Source: Microglena sp. YARC (Eukaryota; Chlorophyta; Chlorophyceae; Chlamydomonadales; Chlamydomonadaceae). Taken from it: a DNA stretch of 64,000 bases. Positions 48,381 through 57,602 of this stretch are shown one piece after another. Within the stretch, counting starts at the first letter, position 1. Every line of letters begins with the position of its first letter. The notes under the pieces were generated by a model that was not told where the DNA came from, did no database searches, and was given only the letters and a program-made list of their open reading frames with translations. The position numbers were made by a program, and so were the translations under genes. The DNA lies in assembly GCA_022414725.1 (NCBI GenBank), contig CM039462.1, positions 177,641,900 through 177,705,899 of the forward strand, in the 5' to 3' direction.

Positions 48381-48651
48381 AGGACAAACAAACCAAACTC
48401 CCAACCACCGTTTTGGTGGCGTACATATGTCAATATATGGAGAAACAGAGTGTGGCAAAGGTCTTCAAGCTGGGGCTGCAAAAAAGATTGCTGTTCAATT
48501 TTCCAGCCTCAGGCTATCTCAATCGAATTTCATAACTCTTACCCCCTCTCGCCAGTTCATCCACCAATGTTATCTTTCTTGTACCCTTCTATGCTAGTTA
48601 ATTCGGTGGTTACATAATCAAGGCAGGTCTGCGTTGTATGTGCGTTGTATG

Positions 48652-48705
48652 CAGGGAACGGCAATGTGATGTCATGTCATCATACGATATCATCTGATGG
48701 AGAGA
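48652..48705. mobile_element. Half of a TAGGGAACGGCA MITE
   Basis: CAGGGAACGGCAATGTGATG and TCATGTCATCATACGATATC match one MITE terminus. The opposite terminus is absent nearby. Confidence 0.65.
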
Positions 48706-48719
48706 GGGTTCGTTACATA

Positions 48720-49290
48720 AACTCAGCGAATCACTACCGAGACTGGATAGCAGCACAGCCTGCCGACCATACAACTTTATAGCACGGAAGCACGAGGGTT
48801 TTGAAGGCATCCCCACAAACCTGAAAACAAACTAGGTCAAGTCCAACAAAGGGAAACAAACTAGAGGCGGAAAGGGGAGGGATGCAAAGGTATGCCATCC
48901 AGAACACCAAGCCCACCAACCACAAGAGAGGAAGGCCGAACTAAAAGAACTAAAAAACACCCAAGGGCATGCACTATGAGCACCTTAATATGCAGCGATA
49001 ATGCCCTCAAAGGAAGAAAGCACAAGTCAACCCGACACAACCAACTTGCAGTAGAGGACCGGGGAGCCAAGGATGATAAGTTATCATTGATAACCATAGA
49101 CACCCCATGAAGGAAAGGGGGAGTAGAGATCTGATTAGATTACAAGGGGGGCATGTCCTAGCAGTGAAACAACACCGCCATTAAGTCGGACTCGAGAAAC
49201 CACCCGCCGTCTTCCGGCAGCGGGGCTCGAACTCCGGTCGCCGAAGCCTTAACGACCGGGTCTGGACCAGACCGCCCTCCAGACTGGGCT
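48720..49290. other. Unassigned sequence with a basic 72-codon frame
   Basis: A + strand frame (48892-49110) encodes a Lys/Arg/Thr-rich peptide (TTREEGRTKRTKKHPR, NALKGRKHKSTRHNQ) without a recognised domain. Disrupted frames on either side suggest a decayed transposon or retroelement more than a gene. 49187-49260 has a tRNA-like B box on the minus strand (GGAGTTCGAGCCCCG). Confidence 0.35.
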
Positions 49291-49650
49291 GATCTGATGC
49301 CGGCAGTCTGGCTATGCTAAAATTACCATTTATATACAATATCATATGATGCATACTAGCCCCTTTCAGTGATATACATTGCTCTGGTGGTAGACCGAAT
49401 CACTCTGAGGACGAACAGTCGGGGGTTCGATTCCCCCTACGGTCGCTCATAGCGTTGCAGGTCGTCGTCAACCGCGATGGTAGCTTGTCCAGTTGAGGTA
49501 GAAGACCGCTCTCTACCCGCGCACGACGGGTTCCCTTAACACCACGCCTCACCAAGCTTCATTACTATCTTTTATGATGCAAATTGCATGATTTCCTATG
49601 ATGCCATACTCGCCTTTGGTCAAAATCATACGATATACCGTTCCCTAGTT
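49291..49650. mobile_element. TAGGGAACGGCA MITE split by a SINE
   Basis: Left part to 49353 has GCCGGCAGTCTGGCTATGCT, AAAATTACCATTT, ATATCATATGATGCA. Right part from 49573 has TATGATGCAAATTGCATGAT, CATACTCGCCTTTGGTCAAA, ATATACCGTTCCCTAG. Joined at TATGATGCA, the parts match the uninterrupted interior of the 44284 copy (reverse orientation). Confidence 0.85.
49354..49572 (+). mobile_element. Full-length tRNA-derived SINE with 9-bp target duplication
   Basis: 219 bp flanked by TATGATGCA (49345-49353 and 49573-49581). The head has an A-box-like GCTCTGGTGGTAGACC and a B box GGGGGTTCGATTCCCCC (49424-49440). The body has CAACCGCGATGGTAGCTTGT, CCAGTTGAGGTAGAAGACCG, CTCTCTACCCGCGCACGACG. The tail has TTCCCTTAACACCACGCCTC and ACCAAGC. 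No poly-A tail is seen. Confidence 0.85.
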
Positions 49651-50150
49651 GTACGGCTCTTCGCAGTCTCGGCTAAAGGCCTTAGCCCAAGGCTAAAACG
49701 GTGTGTACGATTTTGTGTCGTGGCAACGATAGTCCACATACAACCGTTCAAGACACAAGGTATTCCGATAATCTGACGTTGCAGGGCAGCATGAAAATAC
49801 CAGAATACTCCGTAAAGATAGCCACGCAGGAAAGGTGTTTTTTTGAATTGAATTTGTTTTTGAATTTTTTTTTTTTTAATTGAATTGAATCAAAACTAGT
49901 CAAAGACACACAGGGGGGGGGGGGGGGTATTTAGGACTACAGTCGCCAGCATGAATGTATGTGTATATATTTTTACAGTCTAGGGGGTGCCAAATGGGCC
50001 AAAGGGACTTGCCCAACCTAAAAAACAGGAATTCGAATGCAGCTGAATGCTTTGGGCTTGCCCCAGTGTCTGGATAATGGAGCTGGCGGGAAGCTGCCAC
50101 GATTACCCCCAAAAGAAACAGTGACAGAAGCCCATCACCAGTAGAAGACC
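49651..50150. other. No gene; poly-T/poly-G tracts and element B piece
   Basis: 49835-49925 is AATTGAATTT-type low complexity and a G run. 50030-50130 carries ATTCGAATGCAGCTGAATGC, TTTGGGCTTGCCCCAGTG and GCGGGAAGCTGCCACGATTA from element B. Confidence 0.55.
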
Positions 50151-50154
50151 ATCA

Positions 50155-50215
50155 CACGTGGGGGACTTTCCTCGATCCCTATGTCCACTGCTTCTTGGTT
50201 TCCTGCTCATATAAA
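50155..50215 (-). repeat. Copy of the 3' end of the cysteine-rich gene's last exon
   Basis: GGGGGACTTTCCTCGATCCC, TATGTCCACTGCTTCTTGGT, TTCCTGCTCA matches 50388-50438 in the last exon (GGAGGCTTTCCTCAAGCCCT, CTGTCCACTGCTTCCTGGT, TACTGCTCA). It lies downstream of the stop codon. Confidence 0.75.
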
Positions 50216-50377
50216 AAATGCGAAGAAATATAATTGTATGTTGTCACAGTCTAAGGGGTCTGAAGCACCCTATTCTGCACCCCTACCACCCAGAATGCAC
50301 CCTTTCAAGTCAGAATGTTTGTAGGTATGTCCAGGGGCAGGCCCAATAGGCCCAAGGGACTTGCCAGTAGAAGCCCA

Positions 50378-50525
50378 TTATAAGTAGGAGGCTTTCCTCA
50401 AGCCCTCTGTCCACTGCTTCCTGGTGTACTGCTCAGGCGTCATGTAGTCTGGGTCCATGTACGCGCGATGGCTGAATTCAAAGCAATCCAGACAGAGGCA
50501 CTCACTCTCCCAGTGCTTCTTTCCC
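50378..50525 (-). CDS. Cysteine-rich gene, last exon
   Basis: Acceptor CAATCCACAG|GGGAAAG. 49 codons including stop: KKHWESECLCLDCFEFSHRA, YMDPDYMTPEQYTRKQWTEG. A degraded copy of its first ~50 nt is at 50690-50740 (GAGGCACTCACTCTCCCAGT). Confidence 0.75.
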
Positions 50526-51684
50526 CTGTGGATTGGATTGGATTTGGTTGTATGGTATGGTATGGTATGTTATGGTATGGTATGGGTTGGGATGTGAATG
50601 GACTGGAGTGGAGTGGAGTGGATTGTTACATGGTTTTCCAGCCGACACTGGGCTGCTCACCGCCTTCCAATTCCAAGTAATATTCTAAGCAATCCAGATA
50701 GAGGCACTCACTCTCCCAGTTCTTCTCCCCCCCCCTGTACATGGGATGGGATGGGATGGGATGGGGATGGGGATGGGGATGGGGATGGAATGGGATGGAA
50801 TGGAATGGAATGGGATGGGATGGGATGGGATGGGATGGGATAAGAGGGTATGGTATGAGAAGGGATGGTATATGATGCATTGTATGGGATGGTATGCATT
50901 TGTTGGGATCAGATGCATTGGATTGGATTTGATTGGATTGGATTGGATTAAATTTGATTTGATTGGATTAAATTGGATTAAATTGGATTTGATTTGATTT
51001 GATTTGATTTGATTAAATTGGATTGGATTAAATTGGATTTGATTGGATTTGATTTGGTTTGATTGGATTAAATTTGATTTGATTGGATTAAATTGGATTA
51101 AATTGGATTGGATTTGATTTGATTTGATTTAATTTGATTTGATTAAATTGGATTGGATTGGATTGGATTGGATTTGATTTGATTAAATTGGATTGGATTG
51201 GATTGGATTGATTTGATTTGATTGGGTTGGATTTGATTTGATTTGATTTGATTTGATTTGATTGGATTGGATTGGATTGAAATGGATTAAATTGGATTGG
51301 ATTGGATTGGATTGGATTTGAATTGATTTGATTTGATTTGATTGAATTGGATTGGATTGGATTGAATTGGATTAAATTGGATTGGATTGGATTGGATTAA
51401 ATTGGATTGGATTAAATTGGATTGGATTTAATTGGATTGGATTGGATAGTTACATAGTTTCCAGCAAAATCTGGGCTGCTCACTGTTTCAAATGCCCTAT
51501 ATTGTGATATAGTAATAGAAACTGGGGAGCATAGTAAGCGGGTCAGAAATTTTGAAGTTGTAGTCCCCCTGTAAGTGTAGGCATATATTACATTAGAACA
51601 TATATGATAGGGAGTAGGGGGGGGGGGTGAAGAGGTGGGGGGGAGAGGGAGCAGTCTTGCTTTACTCCCGTTTACTCACTCCCT

Positions 51685-51761
<77 letters not shown>

Positions 51762-51785
51762 GCCTGTCTGTTTTTCCTGCCTGCC

Positions 51786-51822
<37 letters not shown>

Positions 51823-51953
51823 GTCTGTCTGTCTGTCTGCCTGTCTGTATATCCCTCTCTATAAATTTGTTTGTTTGCATGTTTATAGAAACCGCAGAAA
51901 AACTGTCCATCCGTCCGTCCGTCCATCCGTCCGTCCGTCGGCCCGTCCGTCTG

Positions 51954-51986
<33 letters not shown>

Positions 51987-54043
51987 GCATATCCCTCTCT
52001 ATATATTGTTTTTGTTGCTTGTCTAAAGATACAGCAGAAAAACAGCAAATCGTATACAAGCAGTTTGGCTCACCGACACCAAGTTTAGGGGAAATAGTGA
52101 TCCTTCATGTTTTTCTTATACATTAATTCTCTTACATAAATATTTATTATATGAGGTACCATATATTGATTAATTACCTTAATATTAATATTATATAGAT
52201 ATTATATAAGTATATCGACTTACCGACACCAAGTTTGAGAGAAGTAGTGCTCCTTTGTGTTTTTAGAGCCGCAAGCAAGGCACTCCGGGAAGTCCTCATT
52301 GCACTTCCACCTGCAGTCAGTTTAGGTTGGCTTGATAACATAGCCTGCCAGGCTTCAGGATGCCCGAACAGGGCAAACAGGCCTAAACAGCCCAACACAG
52401 CCCAACACAGCCCAAACATGATTACCGTGGTGACTATGACTAGCTTAAATGTGTTGCCCCTGTTTTTTGTTTGTTTGGGGGAAATAGTGCTTGCTTGCTC
52501 CTTCATTTTGATTTTGCCCCTATTTTTTGTTTGCTTGAGAAATCATGCTCCTTCGTGTTTATAGAGCCGCAAGCAAGGCACTCCGGGAAGTCCTCATTAT
52601 ACTTCCACCTGCAGTCAGTTTGGTTTGGTTTGATAACATGGCCTGCCTGCCTTCAGGCTGCCCAACACAGGCCAAACAGGCCTAAACAGCCCCAACAGCC
52701 CAAACAGGCCTTAACAGCCCCAACAGGCCTAAACAGCCCAAATAGCCCAACACAGGCTGGCTGTGGTGACTGTGACTATTTATGTGTATGGCCCCTGTTT
52801 TTTGTTTGGGGGAAATTGTGCTTGCTTGCTTGCTTACTTGCTTGCCACTTCCATTTTGTGTTTGCCCCTGTTTATTTTGGGGGGGGGAGATTGTGCTTGC
52901 TTGCTTGCTTACTTGCTTGCCACTTCCATTTTGTGTTTGGGGGAGATTGTGCTTGCTTGCTTACTTGCTTGCCACTTCCATTTTGTGTTTGGGGGAGATT
53001 GTGCTTGCTTGCTTACTTGCTTGTCACCTCCATTTTTTGTTTGCCCCCGTTTTTTGTTTGCTGGGGGAAATCATGCTCCTTGGTGTTTTTAGAGTCGCAA
53101 GCAAGGCACTCCGAGAAGTCCTCATTGCACTTCCACCTGCAGTCAGTTTGGTTTGGGTTGATAACATATCCTGCCTGCCTTCAGGCTGCCCAACACAGGC
53201 ATGCAGAAGCGACTATGACTAGTTTATACGTTTATATATGTTACAGTTCAGGGATAGGCCAATTTATATGCATTAGTTATTTATTACTATTTATGTATTT
53301 CTGCATAGATTTATGTATTTACTATTTATTTATTATTTATTTATTTATTTATTATTTACCTGGCAGCCCATTCCTCCACTGTCATCACACGAAAGTCATT
53401 CAACACTGTCCATAATACCATTTATTATTTATTATTTTATTCCTATGCATTTATTTATTATTTACCTGTCAGCCCATTCCTCAACCGTCATGACGCGAAA
53501 TCCATTCCCAACACTGCCCATAGTAGACTGTATTTATTTATATATTTATTACAATCAAATGTTTTCGTTTATTTGCTATTTATCTTGCAGCCCATTCCTC
53601 TAGTGCCATCACACAAAATCCATTCCCAATACTGCCCATAGTATCATTTATTATTGATTAATATGTATCTATTTATTATTTACCTGGCAGCCCATTCCTC
53701 AACTGTCATCACGCGAAAGCCATTCCCAACACTGCCCATGGTAGAATGTATATAATCATATAATTATTACTATGTATTCGTTTATTTAATATTTATCTGG
53801 CAGCCCATTACTCTAGTGCCATCACACGAAAGCCATTCCCAACACTGCCCATAGTATTATTTATGATTTATTATTTATTCATATTTATCTATTTATTATT
53901 TACCTGGCAGCCCATTCCTCTACTGTCATCACACGAAAGCCATTCCACACACTGTCCATAGTACTATTTCTTATTTATGTATGTATGTATGTATGTATGT
54001 ATGTATGTATGTATGTATGTATGCATGTATGTATGTATGTATT

Positions 54044-54075
<32 letters not shown>

Positions 54076-54500
54076 TATTCATCTCATATTTATTTATGTA
54101 TTCATCTCATATTTATTTATTTATTTAGTCATCTCATATTTATTTATTTATTAATTTATGTATTCATTTATTTATCTCATATTTATTTATTTATTTATTA
54201 TTTACCTAGCAGCCCATTCCTCTACTGTCATCACGCAAAAGCCATTCCCAAAACTGCCCATAGTAGTATGTATGTATTTATATATTTATTACTATGTATT
54301 CGCGTATTTAATACTTACCTGGCAGCCCATTCCTCTAGTGCCATCACCGAAAGCCATTCCCAACACTGCCCATAGTATTATTTATTATTGATTCATATTT
54401 GTTTATTTATTATTTACCTGGCAGCCCATTCCTCCACTGTCATCACGCGAAAGCCATTCCCAACACTGGGGTTGATCTCCACGGGCTCTCCAGCCATTAC
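50378..54500 (-). CDS. 3' part of a gene for a cysteine-rich, probably zinc-binding protein
   Basis: Three consecutive exons join in phase: 54500-54418, 52310-52224, 50525-50378 (TAA at 50380-50378). Together they encode 107 residues: VMAGEPVEINPSVGNGFRVM, TVEEWAARWKCNEDFPECLA, CGSKNTKEHYFSQTWCRGKK, HWESECLCLDCFEFSHRAYM, DPDYMTPEQYTRKQWTEGLR, KASYL. Seven Cys, including two C-x2-C pairs (ECLAC, CLDC), plus a conserved-looking His suggest a zinc-binding fold; the aromatic-rich DPDYMTPEQY segment follows. I do not recognise the family and assign no function. The N-terminal exons lie to the right of 54500 and were not found. The gene is convergent with TOM9. Both internal exons and the last exon have edge copies in the flanking introns. 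Confidence 0.7.
50530..51445. repeat. GGATG and GGATT/GATTT pentanucleotide arrays
   Basis: TGGTA-type repeats at 50550-50590, an element E core at 50625-50680, (GGGAT)n at 50740-50845, then (GGATT/GATTT/TAAAT)n to 51445. All lie in the intron between the last two exons of the cysteine-rich gene. Confidence 0.9.
51447..51570 (+). mobile_element. Dispersed element E copy
   Basis: AGTTACATAGTTTCCAGCAA, AATCTGGGCTGCTCACTGTT, GATATAGTAATAGAAACTGG, GGAGCATAGTAAGCGGGTCA. Immediately upstream is the GGATT array, as at 50625. Confidence 0.75.
51655..52020. repeat. CTGT, CCGT and CTAT tetranucleotide repeats
   Basis: (CTGT)n at 51685-51850, (CCGT)n at 51905-51950 and (CTAT)n near 51970. Frames give Cys/Leu/Ser/Val runs, not coding. 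Confidence 0.95.
52063..52112 (-). repeat. Donor-edge copy of the cysteine exon
   Basis: GGCTCACCGACACCAAGTTT, AGGGGAAATAGTGATCCTTC, ATGTTTTT repeats the 3' end of the exon at 52224-52310 with a decayed donor region. It lies in the downstream intron. Confidence 0.75.
52224..52310 (-). CDS. Cysteine-rich gene, zinc-finger-like exon
   Basis: Acceptor CTGACTGCAG|GTGGAAG, donor GTGTCG|GTAAGT. Encodes WKCNEDFPECLACGSKNTKE and HYFSQTWC with a split Arg codon at each end. Confidence 0.75.
52320..53220. repeat. Acceptor-edge copies of the cysteine exon in GCTTGCTT repeats
   Basis: At 52540-52640 and 53065-53165 the first ~60 nt of the exon recur. They include CTGACTGCAG|GTGGAAGT and the codons for WKCNEDFP/S-ECLAC, after which they diverge at CA(T/C)GATTTC. 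Between lie CCCAACACAGCC repeats and GGGGGAGATTGTGCTTGCTT repeats. Confidence 0.85.
53230..54410 (-). repeat. Array of donor-edge copies of the 54418-54500 exon
   Basis: Eight copies at about 53358, 53468, 53585, 53685, 53798, 53905, 54205 and 54320. Each keeps ACCTGGCAGCCCATTCCTC, ACTGTCATCACACGAAAGCC and ATTCCCAACACTGCCCATAG, the last ~55 nt of the exon (codons for VGNGFRVMTVEEWAA) with a TACCTGGCAG donor. TATTTATT repeats separate them; (GTAT)n and (CTTT)n lie at 53965-54070. Confidence 0.95.
54418..54500 (-). CDS. Cysteine-rich gene, upstream exon
   Basis: Acceptor GATTTGCAG|GTAATG, donor GCCAG|GTAAAT. Encodes VMAGEPVEINPSVGNGFRVM and TVEEWAA, phase 0 in and 2 out. Confidence 0.7.
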
Positions 54501-54534
54501 CTGCAAATCACAGTATGTATGTATGTTACAGTCC

Positions 54535-54720
54535 AGTGGTGGTGGTGGTGGTGGTGGTGGAGGGGCATGGTGCTTGGGAAGAATTATGTGTGGTGGTGGG
54601 CATGGTGAATGGTGCATGGTGGTGGTGGTCATGGTGCTGGGAAGAATTCTGTGGTGGTGGTAGTGGTGGTGGTGGTGGTGGTGGTGGTGGGGGGGGGGGG
54701 GGGGGGGGGAGGGGCATGGT
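54535..54720. repeat. GGT trinucleotide array
   Basis: (GGT)n and poly-G with three GGGGCATGGTGCTTGG words. The last word leads into 54720-54775 (GGACCGGGCAGTGCTGATGA, GGCGGAGTTCGCGCACCATG), the only non-repetitive stretch here. It might be an upstream exon of the cysteine-rich gene, but no clear splice sites were found. Confidence 0.7.
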
Positions 54721-54784
54721 GCTTGGACCGGGCAGTGCTGATGAGGCGGAGTTCGCGCACCATGTGTTCTACCTATGTATGTTT

Positions 54785-54835
54785 GTTTAGGGTTTAGGGT
54801 TTAGGGTTTAGGGTTTAGGGTTTAAGGTTTTACCT
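54785..54835. repeat. Interstitial TTTAGGG tract
   Basis: Six TTTAGGG units flanked on both sides by TACCTATGTATG (54769-54780 and 54831-54842). This is the signature of a telomeric repeat inserted with duplication of the target. Confidence 0.9.
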
Positions 54836-55165
54836 ATGTATGTATGCATGTAACAGTCCAGGGGTAGGCGAAATAGGCTTAAGGGACTTGCCCAACCGTT
54901 ACAGGAGGGGCTCAAAAGAAAAGGCATTAATTAACTGAACCCCAAACAACAGTACCAGTATTTACTGTTGTCTCAGCAATACTGTAAATATGACAGCTTC
55001 ACTGCAAATCACAGTATGTATGTATGTATGTTGTAGTCCAGGGGTGGGCGAAATAGGCTTAAGGGACTTGCCCAACCGTTACAGGAGGGGCTCAAAAGAA
55101 AAGGCATTGATGAACTGAACCCCAAGCAACAGTACCAGTATTTACTGTTGCCTTAGCAATGCTGT
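54836..55165. repeat. Two copies of a GTAACAGTCCAGGGGTAGGC element (family C)
   Basis: 54850-54985 and 55033-55165 share CAGTCCAGGGGTAGGCGAAA, TAGGCTTAAGGGACTTGCCC, AACCGTTACAGGAGGGGCTC and AGTACCAGTATTTACTGTTG. Related pieces are at 50325-50362, 55680-55980 and 63545-64000. Confidence 0.85.
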
Positions 55166-55174
55166 AAATATGCA

Positions 55175-55470
55175 ACAGTATACGCCTTGCCACGGGGCGT
55201 GAGTGTGAGGGAACCTTCCCGTTCAAATTCAAATTCATACGTCTTGCCACGGGGCTTGAGTGTTCAGGAACCTTCCCGTTCAAATTCAAATTCATACGCC
55301 TTGCCACGGGGCGTGAGTGTGAAGGAACCTTTCCGTTCAAATTCAAATTCATACGCCTTGCCACGGGGCTTGAGAGTGAAGGAACCTTCCCGTTCAAATT
55401 CAAATTCATACGCCTTGCCACGGGGCGTGAGTTTGAAGGAACCTTCCCGTTTGCTTGCACTGGGGAATGG
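55175..55470 (+). repeat. 57-bp tandem repeat built from a GGCGTGAG element
   Basis: Five units of ATACGCCTTGCCACGGGGCG, TGAGTGTGAAGGAACCTTCC, CGTTCAAATTCAAATTC. The last unit ends with GTTTGCTTGCACTGGGGAA, the full end of the short element seen at 48088. So the array is an amplified 5' part of that element. Confidence 0.85.
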
Positions 55471-55675
55471 TTACTGTGGGTTAGGGTTTCGCAGACCGCT
55501 ACTGCGCCTGAGCACGGACGACCGCCCAGCAGCACTGATATTGGATGGTATATTTATGACTATGCCATTCAAATTCAAATTCAAACTCAAACTACTGCGT
55601 GACAGCACTGATGAAACTTCTCGGCCTCCTTCAAGGCGAAAGGTTGGAGTAATGCTGGAGAAAATACAGTTTATT
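55471..55675. other. No gene supported
   Basis: GC-rich single-copy-like stretch with an AAATTCAAATTCAAACTC run at 55570-55590. No motif seen. Confidence 0.4.
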
Positions 55676-55985
55676 TGTTTGTTACAGTCCAGGGGGTAGC
55701 CAACCAGTTTATATATTTACAGTTATATATACAGTTTATTTGTTTGTTACAGTCCAGGGGGTAGCCAACCAGTTTATATATTTACAGTTATATATACAGT
55801 TTATTTGTTTGTTACAGTCCAGGGGGTAGCCAACCAGTTTATATATTTACAGTTATATATACAGTTTATTTGTTTGTTACAGTCCAGGGGGTAGCCAACC
55901 AGGCTAAAGGGACTTGCCCAACCTTGGAATTGGGAGGGACTAAGAAGGAAAAGCACTGATGAACTGAATCCCAAACAATCTTTAG
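55676..55985. repeat. ~62-bp tandem repeat within a family C element
   Basis: Four units of GTTTATTTGTTTGTTACAGT, CCAGGGGGTAGCCAACCAG and TTTATATATTTACAGTTATA, followed by the remainder of the element (GGCTAAAGGGACTTGCCCAA). Confidence 0.9.
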
Positions 55986-56035
55986 ATGGGGGCTAAGTTT
56001 GTGCTACAAAGTATGTGGCAACGAGGGTGAGAATC

Positions 56036-56236
56036 AGTGTTTCTTTTTTAAACTACAAGTAGCAGCTTCTAGGCAGCTGCCTCACCCAGTCCTTAAGCTA
56101 AATCTGAAGCTAGCTCGTGCGTCTGAAAGCAGATAGGACAGGCATTCAAATGCAGCTGAAAGCTTTGGGTTTGCCCCAGTGGCTGGCTAACGGGGCTGCT
56201 GGGAAGCTGCCGTGAGTAGCTCAAAAATGAAACAGT
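56036..56236. mobile_element. MITE-like element B, intact copy
   Basis: About 200 bp. Left end CAGTGTTTCTTTTTTAAACT then ACAAGTAGCAGCTTCTAGGC. Right end GGGAAGCTGCCGTGAGTAGC then TCAAAAATGAAACAGT. The ends are imperfect inverted repeats (AGTGTTTC/GAAACA; AGCAGCTTC/GAAGCTGC). Confidence 0.8.
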
Positions 56237-56404
56237 ATCTCTCACCAACCCTAAGTGCGCCTACTTTGCATATTGTAGGAGTGGCACCACCATTCCAACT
56301 GAATCCTCCGTGTCGCTGGTTTGTGTCAGGAGACCCACCTCCTGGGGTTCTTTCACAACTAGAAGGAAAAAAAAGTGGCGAGTATTCCCGTAGTGAATAT
56401 CCCT

Positions 56405-56611
56405 GTCAAACACTTTTATTTTTTTTGACTGCGCGTAGCAGCTTCCACCCAGATCCATTAGCGACTGTGTCGAGTCTAAAGATTACAGCTGCATTAGAAT
56501 GCATGTCATGCCAGCTTCCAGACACACTAGCTAGCTTCAAGATTTTGACCAAGGGTGGGAGAAAGTAGCTCTCTAGAAGCTGCTACGTTTTTCCCCAAAG
56601 AGAAACAGTGC
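56405..56611. mobile_element. MITE-like element B, second copy
   Basis: About 205 bp. Left AAACACTTTTATTTTTTTTG and GCGTAGCAGCTTCC. Right CTCTAGAAGCTGCTACGTTT and CCAAAGAGAAACAGTG. The interior ACAGCTGCATTAGAATGCAT parallels the ATTCAAATGCAGCTG of other copies in reverse. Confidence 0.7.
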
Positions 56612-56689
56612 TATCAACAATAAAACTGTAGGCCATACATTAAACCCGACCTGCAGCTTGAACTATAAGTATAAAGGTTCTCATTTATA

Positions 56690-57060
56690 AAAATAGCCAT
56701 AAACTATGAACATGAAGTTTCAAATATTCAAATATACAAAAGTTATAAAAAGCTATTCAAATATACAAAAGTTATAAGAAGCTATTCAAATATACAAAAG
56801 TTATAAAAAGCTATAGAAATATACAAAAGTTATTAAAAGCTATTCAAACATACAACAGTTATAAAAAGCTATTCAAGTATGCAAAAGTTATAAAAAGCTA
56901 TTCAAATATACAAAAGTTATAAAAAGCTATTCAAATATACAAAAGTTATAAAAAGCTATTCAAATAAACAAAAGTTATAAAAAGCTATTCAAATATACAA
57001 AAGTTATAAAAAGCTATTCAAATATACAAAAGCTATACAAGCTATAAACAGGTATACAAA
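56690..57060. repeat. 29-bp tandem repeat
   Basis: About eleven units of CTATTCAAATATACAAAAGT plus TATAAAAAG. Confidence 0.95.
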
Positions 57061-57069
57061 TCTACAAAA

Positions 57070-57600
57070 GCTATAAAAACTATAAAAGGAACTAATACGC
57101 TGTCCCTGGAGGAGGTCTAAAACCATAATGCTAGAAAAAACCTACTTTCAGGTTTGAAAAAAAGCCCTGGTTGTTTTTGGAAAAAAGCTTCTAGTGGCAC
57201 CCCGAAGGCTGCTTGCAGGGCCATGGTGCTACATGAGGACACTGGCTTCTTTTGTTGGAAAAAACTTGGTACCAAACCAGGGATTGTTTCTCCCCGCTAT
57301 GTATAGCGATCGCTACTTTTGACCCCATTTTGGCCCAAAATTGCTGCTGTAAAGACCCCCCTCCCCCCCCCCCAAATCGTCCTTCATGGCCTGAAAAGCT
57401 ATAAACGCTGTAAAAACGCTGTCCCTGGGGAGGGGCTTACTACCTTCAAGCTAGAAAGAAAAAAACTTTCAGATTTGAACAAAGTAATCCCTGCACCAAA
57501 CCACACTCTTGGTAGTGTTTCCTGCACCAACGTTTTTAGGTAACACATGAACGTAAATGAAGACACAGACTGACACAGATGAATTAAAAACTGTAGACAA
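57070..57600. mobile_element. Dispersed repeat with ACGCTGTCCCTGGAGGAGG (three copies in window)
   Basis: 57070-57150, 57340-57470 and 60190-60345 share GCTATAAA..CT.TAAAA, ACGCTGTCC.TGG.GAGG, a C run and CTAGAAAAAAACCT. Ends not defined. Confidence 0.5.
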
Positions 57601-57602
57601 AA

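Noticed and set aside
49380..49455. tRNA gene
   Set aside because: A and B boxes are present, but it sits at the head of a SINE with a target duplication, and a proper acceptor stem and anticodon arm cannot be drawn.
51627..52126. Two overlapping frames of about 160 codons with SVCLSVCL runs
   Set aside because: Translation of (CTGT)n in alternative frames.
56212..56568. 118-codon + strand frame
   Set aside because: Spans the ends of two element B copies; no domain.
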